From NCBI GenBank assembly GCA_029931535.1, contig JAQPZY010001190.1:951001-1015000 (forward strand): a stretch of 64,000 bases of DNA, written 5' to 3'. The number at the start of each line of letters is the position of its first letter. Positions within the stretch are counted from its first letter, which is position 1. The position numbers and the translations under genes are program-made. The stretch is from Margaritifera margaritifera (lineage: Eukaryota; Mollusca; Bivalvia; Unionida; Margaritiferidae). This document shows, piece by piece, positions 29,001-44,000 of this stretch. Under the pieces are notes generated by a model. It was given only the letters and a program-made list of their open reading frames with translations. It had not been told where the DNA came from and ran no database searches.

Positions 29001-32000
29001 GTGACATCATCTTCCCAATTGGCTAGTTGGTGACATCATCTTCCCAATTGGCTAGTTGGTAACGTCATCTTCCCAATTGGCTAGTTGGTGACATCATCTT
29101 CCCAATTGGCTAGTTGGTGACATCATCTTCCCAATTGGCTAGTTGGTGATGTCATCTTCCCAATTGGCTAGTTGGTGATGTCATCTTCCCAATTGGCTAG
29201 TTGGTGATGTCATCTTTTACAATGCTGATGTCATTCTAAAAACATCAATTACAGGGTAATCAAGTCTGGAAAACTTCTCTCTTAACTGTTGTGATTGGTG
29301 GATAGGTTGACATCATGCATAGTGACTGATGGGTATAAAAACCCACAGGAATTCATGTACTTTGTTTAAAGCTGGTGGATAACAGTTATTCATGGTCATA
29401 TGGCCACCAGAAGTGTGACACATTTGTCAGCAAAGAAATTATCATAGGTGTCCTATTTAAAGAATAGACATTGTAGAAGGAGTTTCACCTTCGATTTACA
29501 CTGAAGAATCTTTTAAGACACAAACTTGTCTCAGATAAACAGTTCCTATAGTCAAGAAAATGTCAGAGCAAAAAAGTTGAATTCCAGTTCATATTTTAGA
29601 TTTGTAGTCCATACTCAGTCTCTCAGTGTCACTGAAATTTCCTGCATTTGCTTGTACAGTGGACCCTGTGCAATCTGGCCATACAGGGGACCAAAAATTC
29701 AGGCCAGATATGGTAGCGAGCTAGAATGCTCAGCATCCGATTCATCAAAAAGGCAAAGACTGACTAAATTTTGCAACTGCAGTAATCAGGGATTCGCAAT
29801 ACTTATGGACCAGATTAAGCAGGTTTCACTTCACAAGTGGCATCTCACAGTGTGAAGAAAAACCTCACATTATTTTGGACCATATCACAGTCTCACTTCC
29901 TGAGTGCTATTCCTCAAAGAATAATACAATTCTTATGCAAAGTTTTGTTTTCCTGGTGATATTTTGTACCAAAAAGGCTGCATCTTGAAAGTGTTTTCAT
30001 AATAAATTGCCTGTTTGAGTAAATCTGGAGATAAAATAAAATAATGATAATTTCAGTTATGATTATGTGCATATTCTATATAGTCTGCAACTAGTATACA
30101 TAATAAGTTTGAAATGCCGGCGCTCCCGTTTAAACAGAGATGTTGATCCCTACCGGCTGTAGAGGATGTAATTGGTGTATCCAATGAAGTTCTCTATCTT
30201 TCCGATTAATGTTGCTACTATTGAGCTCTGGATCAGATTGGATGATTTCTATTATCTGATACTGAATACGATTAATGTTGTGGTCAGGTTGGTTAAAGTG
30301 TTAAGACATTGGGGTCTCCTTCTTATTTCGGATGTCCCTTAAGTATTCTTTAATTCTCACTTGGAATTCCATTTTGGTCTCACCTACATATTGTTTGCCA
30401 CAAAGGTGGCAGGTGAGTAAATAAATAACATTACATGTAGTACAGTGAAACCCGGCTGCATCAAACATGAATATCATTTGAAACCCGGCTGCAGCAAACA
30501 TGAATGCAATCTAGGTACAGTAAACCGGCTGCAACAATCGGGTATGACAATGCATCCTCCTAAAAAGGGAAATAACTATTGTCACACCACTCAATCAGCG
30601 GTTGCACCAGCGACAAGGGGTATATAAACTCCACACCGACAAGATACGGTGATCAGTTGAAAAAATGAATCAACAAGACCAATTCCCTCTGATGAGTTAC
30701 ATAGATAACGAAACCGGTCAGGGACCGTGGGTGGCTAGACCACCACAGCAGATGGGAGGGATCGCCTCCACATCCTATCAGGTAGCACCTTCTTTTAGTA
30801 TACATAATAAGTCCACTCAAATGATAGTTTGTTTTTATTTATTTTTATGGATCACCTCAGGGAACAAATCAAATCGTGCAGAATTGACTGAATCTCACAG
30901 AATATTTTTTTAAATCTCACATTCTGGCAAAGGTATGTTTACTGTATATGACAGACTAATATAATCCTTGATATGTATGAGTGTAAGATAGGAAACTCCC
31001 ATCCAAGGGATAGAGTTTTGTGTATGATACTAGACTTTGCTGAGTGTCAGCAAAATTCTAATCCTAAGGGTGGAGTTTCCTATCCAATACCGATGCATAA
31101 TGAATAATGACGGAACAACATATGAGGGTCAAAGTCAGAATGGTGATTTGTGAATACTGATACATTTTTAAAACAGCAAAGCACCCATGGAAAAATTCCT
31201 CACTATAAGATAGAACTTACAATGTTAGGTTTACAATGAAAAATTCAGTGTACATTCTAAGTGATGTTTAAACACATATAAGCATTCAAAGAATAAAGGA
31301 TGAGAATGTCAAGGTAATGGCAATAAACATCATCATTCTTGTATACTGATGATAGCTCGTGCAACTACCGTATATACTCGTGTATAGGCCTTTACCAACT
31401 GCAAACTGCATAGACCCAGATCTGCAATCGCATAATGCGCCGGCAGATCTGGGTCTAAGCAGTTTGTAAGGACTAATCAGTAGAACAAACAACATAGACC
31501 CTGATCTGCCAGCGCATTATGTGACGACAGATCGGGGTCTATGTTGTTTTTATTTGGACAAGACTTATACGTGAGTATATACGGTATGCAGATTAAAACC
31601 GGTAAAAAAACTAAAGTTCACTCTTATCCTTAAGATTCATTGCAACAGACAAAAAATAACGATATAGTCCATGATTCAACTTTGATGTAGAATTCATTTT
31701 CCTTTCATGAATTATAATAAGATGAATTTGTAAAAAATAACAATTACAACAACAGCTTTTTCAAGTGATGATGAAAATCAGAGAGTTTTGGGCAGCTTAT
31801 GTGCACTATGATCGTAGTATAGGTTATGTGATGAAAGTCAGCAGTCATATGATGAAAAATAGATATACCGGTATTCCCCATGGTTGTTCTACACTGGAAA
31901 ACACAATCATGCAAACATGAATGTGAGAAAAGATGTTTCTACAGTCTGCATGATTCTTGCATCACTTGGTTAAAGGAAGTTGAAAAGTATGAATTTGACC

Positions 32001-35000
32001 TTTATTCTTTGGACCTATGAGTGTTCTGTTAGAAGTGTTATGCTGTAATTTTAAAGAAAACATTTTGGAATCATTGAGAAAAAAAAATAAAGTAGAAAAT
32101 AATCATATTATTCTTAATCCTGATCGGTCATTCCCCCTCCTCAACCTTTGTATGATTTTATTTGTGGTTTAGGGGACATCAAACAACCAAAAATATCATG
32201 AAAAATGATTCTAATAAATGATTTGATCTATCAGATAAATTAATCTATTGTACTACAGTAAAAGGACATTGAGTGACATTGCAGTTTTGGACATGCAATG
32301 AGTTTGCAGATTTTATTAGATTGTTATTTATTCATCTAGGTCAATAAAAACAAAGATTGCTCTTTGTGAATTAAGGTCAATAGCTAACATGTAGAAGTTT
32401 CAAGTACCATGTCATTTATTATTCCTTGAAAGAAGTGACTATATACTTGCTCCATTTCAAGCATTAATGCTGCCAATAATTTCCTTTTTTTTGTTTCTTT
32501 CTGGAACATAAAATTATGTTGTATAAATTGCATTTTTGGGTCTGTATATATTGTAAAATAGTATAAAGAGACTGTTTTTCAATGAATTGATTTTGGTCCT
32601 TAATTCAGGCCTTTTTTACATGTACCCAATATACTCGCGTATAACCCGGGTCATAATGCAAACAACATAGACCCTGATCTGCCATCACATAATGCGACAG
32701 CAGATCTGGGTTTATGTTGTTTGTTCTACCAATTAGTCCTTATAAACTGCATAGACCCAGATCTGCTGGCACATTATGCGATGGCAGATCTGGGTCTATG
32801 CAGTTTGCAGTTGGTATCGGATTATATGCGAGTATATTACCCCCTTTTGTTTATTGCAATGACTTATTTAAGATTTATGCAAAGGACACTTTTGTACAAA
32901 GGATAAGCTTTTGTGGTCCCTTGATTGTCTATTATATACAGGTTTCCATGTATTCAGTGAATTACTGTTAGAGCCTATGTTGTCTTTTCACTTTTCAAAG
33001 AAATTCAAAGACTTATTTGATTCTGCCCATCAGTCCCTGTTGTTTTTGCATGCATGTGTTAGTGCCTGCATAATGTTGCATGACTCGTACTATACCACTG
33101 GTGATAGAGACTTTTAACCTTGGATATTACAGTATTTACCCCAGTTTGGTACATCACATGATAAATTCTAAAGTTTTGATTGGCTAACTACAAGGATTTA
33201 TTTTTGAACAGTACACATTTTCCCTTTGACTCTAGGATGCAATACCTGGCTATGGTTATTACACCTGTTTCAGCGGGCACTATTGCCATAGACTGATGCT
33301 ATATGATGTCACATGACATCATATAGCATCAGTGCATGGCGATAGTGCAGTAATAGATTTAGTACATCATATGATGTCACATGACATCATATAGCATCAG
33401 TGCATGGCAATAGTGCAGTAATAGATTTAGTACATTGTATGATGTTATATGACATCATATAGCATTGGTGCATGGCAATAGTGCAGTAATAGATTCAGTA
33501 CATCATATGATGTTATATGACATCATATAGCATTGGTGCATGGCAATAGTGCAGTAATAGATTTAGTACATCATATGATGTCACATGACATCATATGATG
33601 TGCTAAATCTATTACTGCCTTCTCCCATGGGAACTGTCCTACCAGTGTTGTCAGATGAAGTCTAGTGCTTAGGCAGATGAAACAACATTTTAGGAGAACA
33701 GTACCCAAGGAAGAAGACAGTAATAGAATATTATTGCCTTCGATGAGAGAACTGTTCTCCTACACCCTACCAGACAACACTGTAGGAGGACAGTTTCCAA
33801 GGGAGAAGGCATTAATAGATTTAATACCTTACATGATGTCATGTGATGTCATATAGTATGGGCTCATGGCAATAGTGTCTGCTGGAATAGATGTGATGAG
33901 CTTAGTTAGGTATGGTACCCCAGAATTGAGGGATAATATTTACTATTTACGGTCCTAAAATAGATCTCGGTAGTCGTGCAATCAGAACTAGAGGATTTAT
34001 CATGTGATGTGCTAATAGAAAAATAACGTTCAGCTAACTGCAAATGGCAAACACCAGAATCAGCTGGTGCACATTGCCCCAATAGGTCATGATCTACCGT
34101 CCTTGTTAACTCCAAATCATCAGTTGAGCAAACAGCAGAAACCCAGATATGCCTGAGCATTGTATTATTTGCAGTTAGGGCAACATTAGATACACAGGAG
34201 TACCATATATACTCGCTTATACGTTGGATCCAACTGCAAACAACATACACCCTGATCTGCCATCACATAATGCACTGACAGGTCTGGGTTTCTGCAGTTT
34301 GGTAGAACTAATCAGTAGAACACAAACAATATAGACCCTGATCTGCTGGTGCATTATGCAATGGCAGATCATGGTCTGTAGTCTTTGCAGTTGTATTGGA
34401 GGGAATGATTTGTTCATCCATCCCAGGGGGAAAGGAATGATTGGGGGTGGGGTGGGGGGGTGACAAGGAAATAGGCATACTCCACTAAATGCACACAGTC
34501 ACAGTTATATGACTTTCTGATTTATCAATACTTAATTAGTTTTTCCAATATAGCCTAAAGTGACAGTGAAAGAAGAATGGTCAGAAATATTCTTATCTGC
34601 AACTTCTTTTAGTACATTAACATCTTATGTTGCAGTTTATCTGCATTTGCTATCACAACTTTCGCATCTAATGTTGTGCATTATCTTCATTTTCTATTAC
34701 TACTACAGACATGTGTAGATCTGCTGTCTTTTTTCCCCCCTGCAACAGTTCTAACTATATATACCAAAACTCTGACTTGCATGAAATACCACATATACTC
34801 GAGTATAAGCTGGGTCCAAATGTAAACAACATAGACCCTGATCTGTCATCGCATAATGCGCTGGCAGATCAGGGTCTGTGTTGTTTGTTCTACTGATTAG
34901 TCCTTACAAACTGCATAGACCAAGATCTGCCAGTGCATTATGCAACAGCAGATCTTGGTCCATGCAGTTTGTAGTTGGTATCCGTTTATATGCGAGTATA

Positions 35001-38000
35001 TACAGTATATGGATTGCATAAATAGTTACCATCTGCAAATTGCATACATGTACCAGTAATGCACATGAAAATTAGCATCAATTTTCAAAACAGTTACGAT
35101 TCATTGGAACTCAAAGAGATACACTCTTCAGATTTTTTGAGGGAGGGTATGGGGGGAGATAAGGGGTATTTTACTGGCAGGTGAGACAGCTTTTCATAAT
35201 TAATGTATGTTGGCTGCTATTAATGTCAAAGAGAAGGGAGTATATAAGGGATAAACAGAAATTATGGTAGGGAGGGATATAATATAAATTAGCATGTCAG
35301 AAAGTCTTTATTATTAAATACATTTGTGATGCAATTTACAAATGAACTCACACTTCGAAGCTTAAATATTATGTCAAATAAAGAGAGAAAATCTTAATTG
35401 TTCACACTAAATAAAAGATGAAAATAGAACAATCTAAATTTCTTTGCATAATGTAATTAAACCAAATAATCAGACCCTCCAATTTTCCATACACATATTT
35501 TCTAAATTTGTAATAAGTTTAAATAGTACAAAATTGTCTGGATATAAACTAGGGAATGTTTTACCTATACTAAAAAACAGGTGATTGAGCATTCAACCAT
35601 CAAAACATGAATCCACTTTGATTATCCTAATTATCATGCGGATTAACTGAAGGTGTTGTTAGTAAGCAGCAATAAAAACATCTGACATGCTCCACATTGC
35701 GTGATCAAACAGTTCCCTAAACAAAGCAGTTCGTGAGCTTGTTAAAGGTAATGATAAAAGAAAACCACCATTCTTCTCCAGACAGTGGACTGAATTAATT
35801 ACTGAATCACTTTGATAACTGTAAAATTAATGGTCATCAGTGTTACATTGAGCCAGCATGTGATTGCAGACATCTTTTATTTTGACCTCTGGAGAGTGTA
35901 TGAAGGGAGACAAAGCAGTCATGCACATCAGGTTGGAGAAAAAATGTTTTGAGCACCATAAATTGAAAACATTAACAGATGATTACCTTTTCCAGTAAAC
36001 TAAACTGGATTTAGATTTATTTGTGATAAAGCAGTGAATATCTCTGACACATAAGTCACAAATTCTTGTCATTTCAGTTTTGTTAAATGGCAGATTTCCC
36101 CTTGTTAGCCTCGGTTTGGGTGTAGTCTATTCGATCTTTACACCTGTAATAGCATTATAAATAATAGTATTCCATAATTAAATTCCTGAACCAGTCTGAG
36201 TGATTTGGTTATTTAGGGCAATTATCGCCATATTTGGATTTGTAATGTCAAGATTGATTCAAGCATTTTTGAAGGAAAATATGGATTATCTTTCAGATTT
36301 TTGAGTTAAGAAATATGAATAGATGTATATTATTTGGTGATACATTCTGTTGCCAAAATCAGTCTTTTACATTATTAAACAATATCGATATTAGAACTGG
36401 GTCATGTTCGTAGGTAAGGGTGTAGCAATGATTGGGACTTATCATCAATGGTCGTACATGTTCACTATGAACATAGTTATACAAACATAAAGAAAAATAA
36501 ATGCCAGAAATAAAACAAATTCTTTATCTGTAAAAGAAAACACAAACATTATTATGAAAGTTTTCTTTATTGGCAAGCAAGGATATAAGGCATCCTAGTT
36601 TACCTATCTAGACAACTTCCGATCACTTGCAACGTGCATCAATACACAATCCTGACAAATAAAGAGGTTAATTTTTCAGACAAAATATTTTGGAAAATTG
36701 ATAATTTTTATTAGTACGTGATTTTATCTGGAAAAAAAAGAGAAAAGTAATTATTTTGTTTAATGTCCAAATAGTTTGGTCAGTGATGGCAAATCTTTAT
36801 GACAATTCTTGAGTGTTGCCCAAGATTGTTAGTTTTCTGATATTTACCATCGTCATATAGAACTATGAGATCCAAATTACATATCTGCTTAAACAGCTAC
36901 TTAATATTTCTGGTAAAAAGCAAGTAGATTAAAAAAGGTTTGCATGAATTTTGCAAGAGTGAAACCCTCAAAACTGAACGCTCAGTATAATACCGAAATC
37001 TTCTCAAGATTGCAATTTGTATTTGGTCCTGAATTTTGCCTTCTTTAGTATTATCTTTTTTTTTCTTCCAGTTAACTGAAACCTCTCTGCTCTGAAAACT
37101 GTAACAAATTTTCAGCCCCAAATTTCAATTTTACACTAAAATAAACCCCAATAAAACCAAAACTCACTTCAAACTTGGAAATGTATTTTTGTTGCTAAAT
37201 TCCATAAAATCTGGATATGTATGGTCCAGAAATAGCCTATGGTCAAGTGTTAAGTAACACACATAGGGCACATGCTGGGCCAGATTATTTATGGTTAGCA
37301 AATACTGGAGTAGGCTTCTTGGTGAGTCAATCACCCAGAAATGTCCCAATGGCATGCGAGGTAGAGAAAATAATTTACACATGTGCCCTGATACAGATTA
37401 GGGCAGACAATAGGCTAATTGGTAGTCTTTGCACCTTGAAGAAGGGCCTGCTTTTAAGGTAAATTGTTAAGAACTAAATGTTTGTCATGTTTGATGTTAT
37501 TCATTTGCATAAATGATTTAATAGCCAGTCCTGTGGCCTCACATTTGTTACTTTGCTGACAGAGACTGACAAAAGAGTATTTCAAAGGAGCATATGTTGT
37601 TCAGCTAATTTCTCATTAAATCTTAAAAAAAGCAAAGAGCTTTCTTAATTTTTTGCACTCTTAAATGCACACAGACACATGTTCTCTCATAATTTAATTT
37701 CTCTCTCTAGTCATAGAAGCACTTTCCCTATTTCACACATATGCACACACAAACAAAATTCTCTCTGTATCGCTCAAGTGACAAACATAAACATTCTTTT
37801 GGTTTTTAAATTTTTTTGACTTTTTAAAACTAATATATAAGGCTGGTATCAATGATGATGTGCTTATGCATCAGCTTGTATAAAACAAGATGTATTTTGT
37901 CACATCTGCAATACCATCAGTAAACCAAAAACCTCTCGAAACCAAAATTTAAATTTGGTCCCAAAGGCTTTCGATTTTGAGGGGTTTCACTGTATATACT

Positions 38001-41000
38001 TTTAGGAATGTGAAATCAGCACTCAGCTCCAACTGAGTACCCTTTATATTACTACAGAATTAATTGATTTATGTATTTGAACAGTTGTAATAGACACAGC
38101 AAGTATTGTTTGTTTTAATTTCTCATCTGGTTTGTGCATTGAAATGAGATCAGAATTTCACCTAGCCATTTGGCAGGGAAAAATATTGGTCCATTTGCCA
38201 ATTCTGTCAGGTGAAACTTTCCAATAGGCTGTCTGCAATTTGGAGCTTCACAGCCAGTCTAATGAATGCACCTGTACCTTTAGAATGGAATTGGTGCAGT
38301 TATCTCACTAGCTCTGCATGCCTCAGCTATAACATCAAATAGATATGGAAGGTGAAGAGATCAATGAAGTAATTCTGATAAAACACCATTGTAGTAAAAC
38401 AATTTAAAAAAAAAAAAAAAGTTGAAGTTTTACCCCCCACTTATCCAAGACCCATTTAGATAAGAATACAAATGTATCTTATTCAGTTACTGCCCAGAGT
38501 GCTGAATGTCATTAAAAAACTTCTTCCGTATACCATATATAGTTGCATACAAGTCGAATCCAGCTGCAAACTACATAAACCCAGATCTGCATTAGCATAA
38601 TGCACATGCAGATCAGGGTCTATGCAATTTATTAGGATCAATCAGATGAACAAAGAACTTAGACCCAGATCTGCCAGGATATTATGTGATGGCAGATCAG
38701 GGTCTGTTTTGTTTGCTGTTGGATCTGACCGATTTGTGAGTATATACAGTCCTCTCCTGTTTAAAAATCACCTCTCTTTTCATGGAAAAAGAAGAAGTAA
38801 AAAAAGAACTTAACTGTCAAGGCTCAAAGAATGTGTGTATGTAATTCTTCCTGGGTATGCCCATACTTGATGACAAGTCCATCCCCATTTTTACAGAATT
38901 TTGGTAAATTTCTATATTTATGAAAGCTTTGTCTGCTTATAAATCTGTCCCCCACTTTACAGAAAATGTACAAGGCTGCTTTTAAATCTGTCCCCCACTT
39001 TACAGAAAATGTACAAGGCTGATTATAAATCTGTCCCCCACTTTACAGAAAATGTACAAGGCTGATTATAAATCTGTCCCCCACTTTACAGAAAATGTAC
39101 AAGGCTACTTTTCCAGGGTTTATCATAGGAAAGATACTATATTACCGTATTTATTCAATAACAAGCCATTGGGGCCAGCCTCATACGATTTTCAAGTTGG
39201 GGATGGGCTTATTATCAGGCACATACATCTGTAATAAATATTTGCCAAGTTTTGTAGAAGTGGGGTGGGTTTATTATCAGGCATGGTCTTTTCAATTGTT
39301 AAGTATGGTAGCTCTTTACCATATTTACTAATGTATAATACTCATCCAAAGTACATTGTCATTATCTTGGTATGAAATCATAAGTAGAATGAATAACATA
39401 GACCCTGATTTGCTGGTGCATTATGTGATGGTAGATCTGGTTAAGCTCTGTTTGCAGTTGGTTGAGTATTTGACATGGATAAATATGATACTTAGAAAGC
39501 AAGGAGGCCTAATTTCACAGTAAATGGGTGCCTGCAGCCTCTTGTTTTCCAGCAGATCTGTGTGAATTTTTCCTGAGTCGGTGCCAATCTGTAAGAAAAG
39601 AAACGGCAAAAAGTCGCACAAAATTAAAGGAAATAAGACAAATCAAGGTCACAGTGTACTGAAATAAGATGATATCAGATGCACAGATGACTGGTAGACG
39701 CACACGTGCTCAGGTTCCGATACTGTGATTATAGTGTATGATTGTAGGGTTTGCAGAGTTGGCCTGTTTCCTGCCAAAGTCTGGCAAGGTATGATGAAAC
39801 TTGTTTGAGGTTTCTATTGCAGTGTTACTCAAGTGTAACAACTACATAGAGCATCATACATGAGTGCTTATTCCAAATGAAATATATGAAATACTGTCTG
39901 TACTCGCATATAAACCGGGTCCAAACGCAAACAACATAGACCCTGATCTGCCATCGCATAATGCGCTGGCAGATCAAGGTCTATGTTGTTTGTTCTACTG
40001 ATTAGTCCTTACAAACTGCATAGACCCAGATCTGCCGGTGCATTATGCGATGGCAGATCTGGGTCTATGCAGTTTGCAGCTGATATCGGATTATACGCAA
40101 GTATTTACGGTTGACAATTTCCATCATTATTAGTCTTGGTCAGCAAAAGTTGGAAATTGTTCAAATAGTTCAATAAATTGTATGTGAAATGAACACAAAT
40201 GTAAGAAACTGGTAATCACACAACAAACAAAAAATTAATGATTTTATTTAATAAAACCTCATTTGTGTGTAGTAAAATTACTAAAGTGCATTCAGATTGT
40301 CTTGCTCATTATGCCAAGATTTCGTTATATGACATCATGAAATCATTTGTGACATAATGGATGATATTTTTTAAAAAGTATTATTTGGGTTTATTAACCT
40401 AAATAACACTGTAGTCATGTGAAAAAGTCATATACATACATTTTAGTCATCAGCTTTTTCACTTAATGACTTCCACAGTAGCCATTTGTTAGTGTAATAT
40501 GTTGGATCCTTTTGTATGTGTGATAATAATTTCGGGCATTGTTTAATGGAAGGACAGTTGGGGATGTAAAAAAAAAAATTTTGATCCCAGGGTCCTGGAC
40601 TTTTGAATTGAATTTTTGCTGGGTCCTGTCCTGTGGCAGCTGGGTCTCAATATTTCATTGAAGTCACACCAAGCATGTAATAGAGAACATAATATTCTGT
40701 GCAGTACTTGGTTACAATTGTAAATATATTTGCCTGTTTAGATCTCACTGTTTCATTTCTCATTTCTGCCTATATCTTCATCTAGATGGTTCAATATACA
40801 TGTACCAGTTACGGTTCAAGTAAGACCGAGCCCACATGACTTTTTTGGGGATAAAAAAAACTGGATCCTGAGGTCATAAAATGTGGGTACGAAACCTCGG
40901 GCTTAAGGAATTTTCAGCCCGTGAAGGATCTCAAATGTGCAAGCTATTTGGTTTCATTTGTAAGGCAGTAAAATGTATACATCTTAGCTGCTGATTCAGG

Positions 41001-44000
41001 TCTATTCTCATGTATTGTGATCATCTTGTTTATCAGTTAAACTGGACAAAAAGTTCCAATAACTCGTTGCTGTCTGGAATAGTTGCCAAGTTAACTTAGT
41101 TAATAGAGCAGCTGGAGGAAATAGCTAATATGTCAGAATTAAAGACAGAGAGAAGAGGTTTACACTTTAAAGAGTAACACTCACTCCTTGATAATTTCCA
41201 CTTTCATATTTTAAAGAGGGTGTGTTGATTTAAACATTTCTTAAGTATTTCTTGAAACCCTAGATCTGCTTATACCCTCATTTTCTAAATTATTTATACC
41301 TTCCCATCCTGCCTCCTTCCCCTTGCTAACTTAAACCCACCACAAGGAGCAGATCACAATATAAAACTGTTATATATGTCAGCAAACCAATTCCAATCAT
41401 ATCCCAAGGTTTGAAGTCTCTTTTCTTGAGAGTGTAGGACTTGAATGATGTTACACATGCACACAGGAATGGACAGATGGGATTAGAGAGTCTCCGATTT
41501 ATATGACCCACCATGAAAGTGTTACAGCATGTAGTGTTACCGTTGTCTTTCGATCCATCTTGCCATCCATCTGTTCTGTTACACATGCATACAGGCACAG
41601 ACAGATGGGATAGAGAGTCCCCGTTTTATATGACCCACCAGAAAATTGCTAGGGCATATAGTGTTACCATTGTCTCTCCATCTGGCTAGCCATCCATGTG
41701 TCCTATTACACATACATAAAGGCACAGACAGATGGGATAGAGAGTCCCTGATTTATATGACCCACCATAAAAGTGTTAGGGCATATAGCGTTATTGTTGC
41801 CTCCATCTATCCATCCATCCATCTGTCCTGTTACACATGCATACAGGCACAGACAGATGGAATTGAGAGTCCCTGATTTATATGACCCACCAGAAAAGTG
41901 CTAGGGCATATAGTGTTACCATTGTCTCTCCATCTGTCTAGCCATTCATCTGTCCTTTTAAATTTTGCATTTAGGTCTGTTTTCAGGCAATGTAGTGTGG
42001 CATTTGTGTTCCATGAACAGACTTGAGTTTTTTGTGTTTGTAAAGCATTGAGACAATTCAACACAAAATAGGATAACTGAAATGTGTCATAGATAAAACA
42101 TAGACTCACTGAAATGTCTCATTGATAAGACGTAGGCTGGCTGAAATGTCAAATAGATAAAACTTAGGCTTGCTGAAATGTCCTTGCAGAATATATATTT
42201 TGAATCCTTTTGGGTAAGCTTGAATACACATATACTTCTTGATGGTTGGTATAATAATTTGCATTTGCATTTGTTTGGAAGATCTCTGGTGATCAATTAG
42301 GCAACAGACCAGAGGTCAAGGTTGCGTATGTAGCATTCTTTCTTTGTGATTATGACAACAAAATTGTATAGTACATTATTTCAGATGTGGCCAACGCCTG
42401 GCTAGAGACACTACTGGATGTGATAGACTTGTTGCCAAAGGATGTCATCAAGAAGGAGGTAAATATGCTGCATATCTTCTGTGACTAAAAGCTCTTAAAG
42501 TTCAAAGCTTATGATCCCATTTTTTACTGCACAGAATTATGCATCATTCATTTCATTGCATTTCTGCCACAAGTTCAACCTATAAAACACTATAGTTGAA
42601 TTACTGTGGATTCATATTTATTCATGGTTCATGAGTTTGTATTGGTTTTATAGTTGCCGCCAACCATGAATTGTAGCAATCTAACATAAAATGATCTACC
42701 TATGAAGGAGGGATCATATCGCTCATCAGAAGCACATCTGCAAATTTCTGTATCTAAAAAATGTATTTTCTTTACATAACCACAAAATTTGATGCATATC
42801 AACATAATACAGTAGAACCCGTCTTGAAAGACCACCCCTTCTGCCAAAAAATAATGGTCTTTCAAGTCAGGTGGTCTCTCATGACAGGTCATAGCACTAA
42901 ATAATCAACAAATTAGTGCATGGAGAACCTGGTCTCTCAGGACACATGATCTCTCATATCAGTGGTCTTTCAAGACAGGTTTTACTGTATAGCCATAGTA
43001 CTTGCTTTGCATTTCTCAGTTATTGAGTTAGATTCTTATGTTGAGCACTGGCATTAAGTGGTCTTTAAGATGGGGAAACTAAAGTGTCAGCAGAAAACCA
43101 CTGACCTTGAATTGCTGATCAATATCCCTTGCACTTGGCAGTACCAAGAATTAGACCAACAAATTTGCGAGGAGCAAAACAGTTAATTAAACCATGATAT
43201 TTTCAGGGGTTGAAAATTTGCATTCACTAACTCAAAATGGCAAGTGGACATTTCTGGCAGTTGAGTGAATTTTCCAATCACTCACCTTAATGGGAGAGTG
43301 CTGATTCAGGGCTGACCAGTGTTTCTCTTTAACAAAAAGGATGTTCTTTTGAGAATATTGTTGACTTTGTTTATTGAAAGTCCATACTTGCAACTGCAAG
43401 TTTGTTTTCCTTTTGTTTTGATCGAGCTCGTACAAGCGTTGCTGTCACTCTTCAGTACTAATAAACACTTACTAGAGGGACAGCAGACTGGTCTCAGTTT
43501 GTAATTACTTACAGCTAATGCTAGAAGAGTCACAGAATAAGTTCTCAAAAACAACTTTTAACAGTATCGAATTTAGGTCATTAACATTGTCAATGTTTAT
43601 ATTTGTATAATAGCTGGTTGAGTAAGAGTTTGTTCTGGGCAAGTACAATTTTGAAGTACTTGCCTGACTGGGCAAGTGGATTTTTATAGATTTTTCAACT
43701 CCTGTGTTGTGTAGGCCCAATCTCATTAAGTTGCTTTTCTTATAGAATAGGAGATGTCCATTGGATATAATGGTAAATGCTGGCATACATACCTCCTCCT
43801 CCCTCGATCACTCGCTCTCTTTACATCTGCTGCTTCTTCATCAGCAACAGTACTTTTCACAGAGATTTGGAATTACATAGGTCACGTCCATAATTACATA
43901 GGTCATTGCTCTTGAAAGGAGAAATTATGCGTTGAATAGTTAAAGTTACTTGAAGGGAACTTAAGGTTTGGTTCAGATCTCACAAGGCTTTGGACAGGCC

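Larger units (their letters stand above)
28738..42384 (+). other. PPP4R4 intron (13.6 kb)
   Basis: It lies between exons 2 and 3. It is dense in MITEs, with a Penelope-like fragment and a foldback-like element. Nothing is assignable in 29220-29650, 29830-30090, 30815-31375, 31590-32620, 32840-33270, 34400-34795, 35010-38530, 39475-39890 and 40115-41430. The 81-codon frame at 37217-37462 has no recognisable relative. Confidence 0.8.

Noticed and set aside
29330..29345. Active promoter at the TATA-like 'gggtataaaaaccc'
   Set aside because: A TATA-like string alone in AT-rich intron is weak evidence; no coding frame starts downstream. It is kept only as part of a finding.
37918..37994. Short MITE-like unit with CAGTAAACC... 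and ...GGTTTCACTG ends
   Set aside because: The inverted ends are weak and no TA duplication is present on the left; it cannot be separated from chance.
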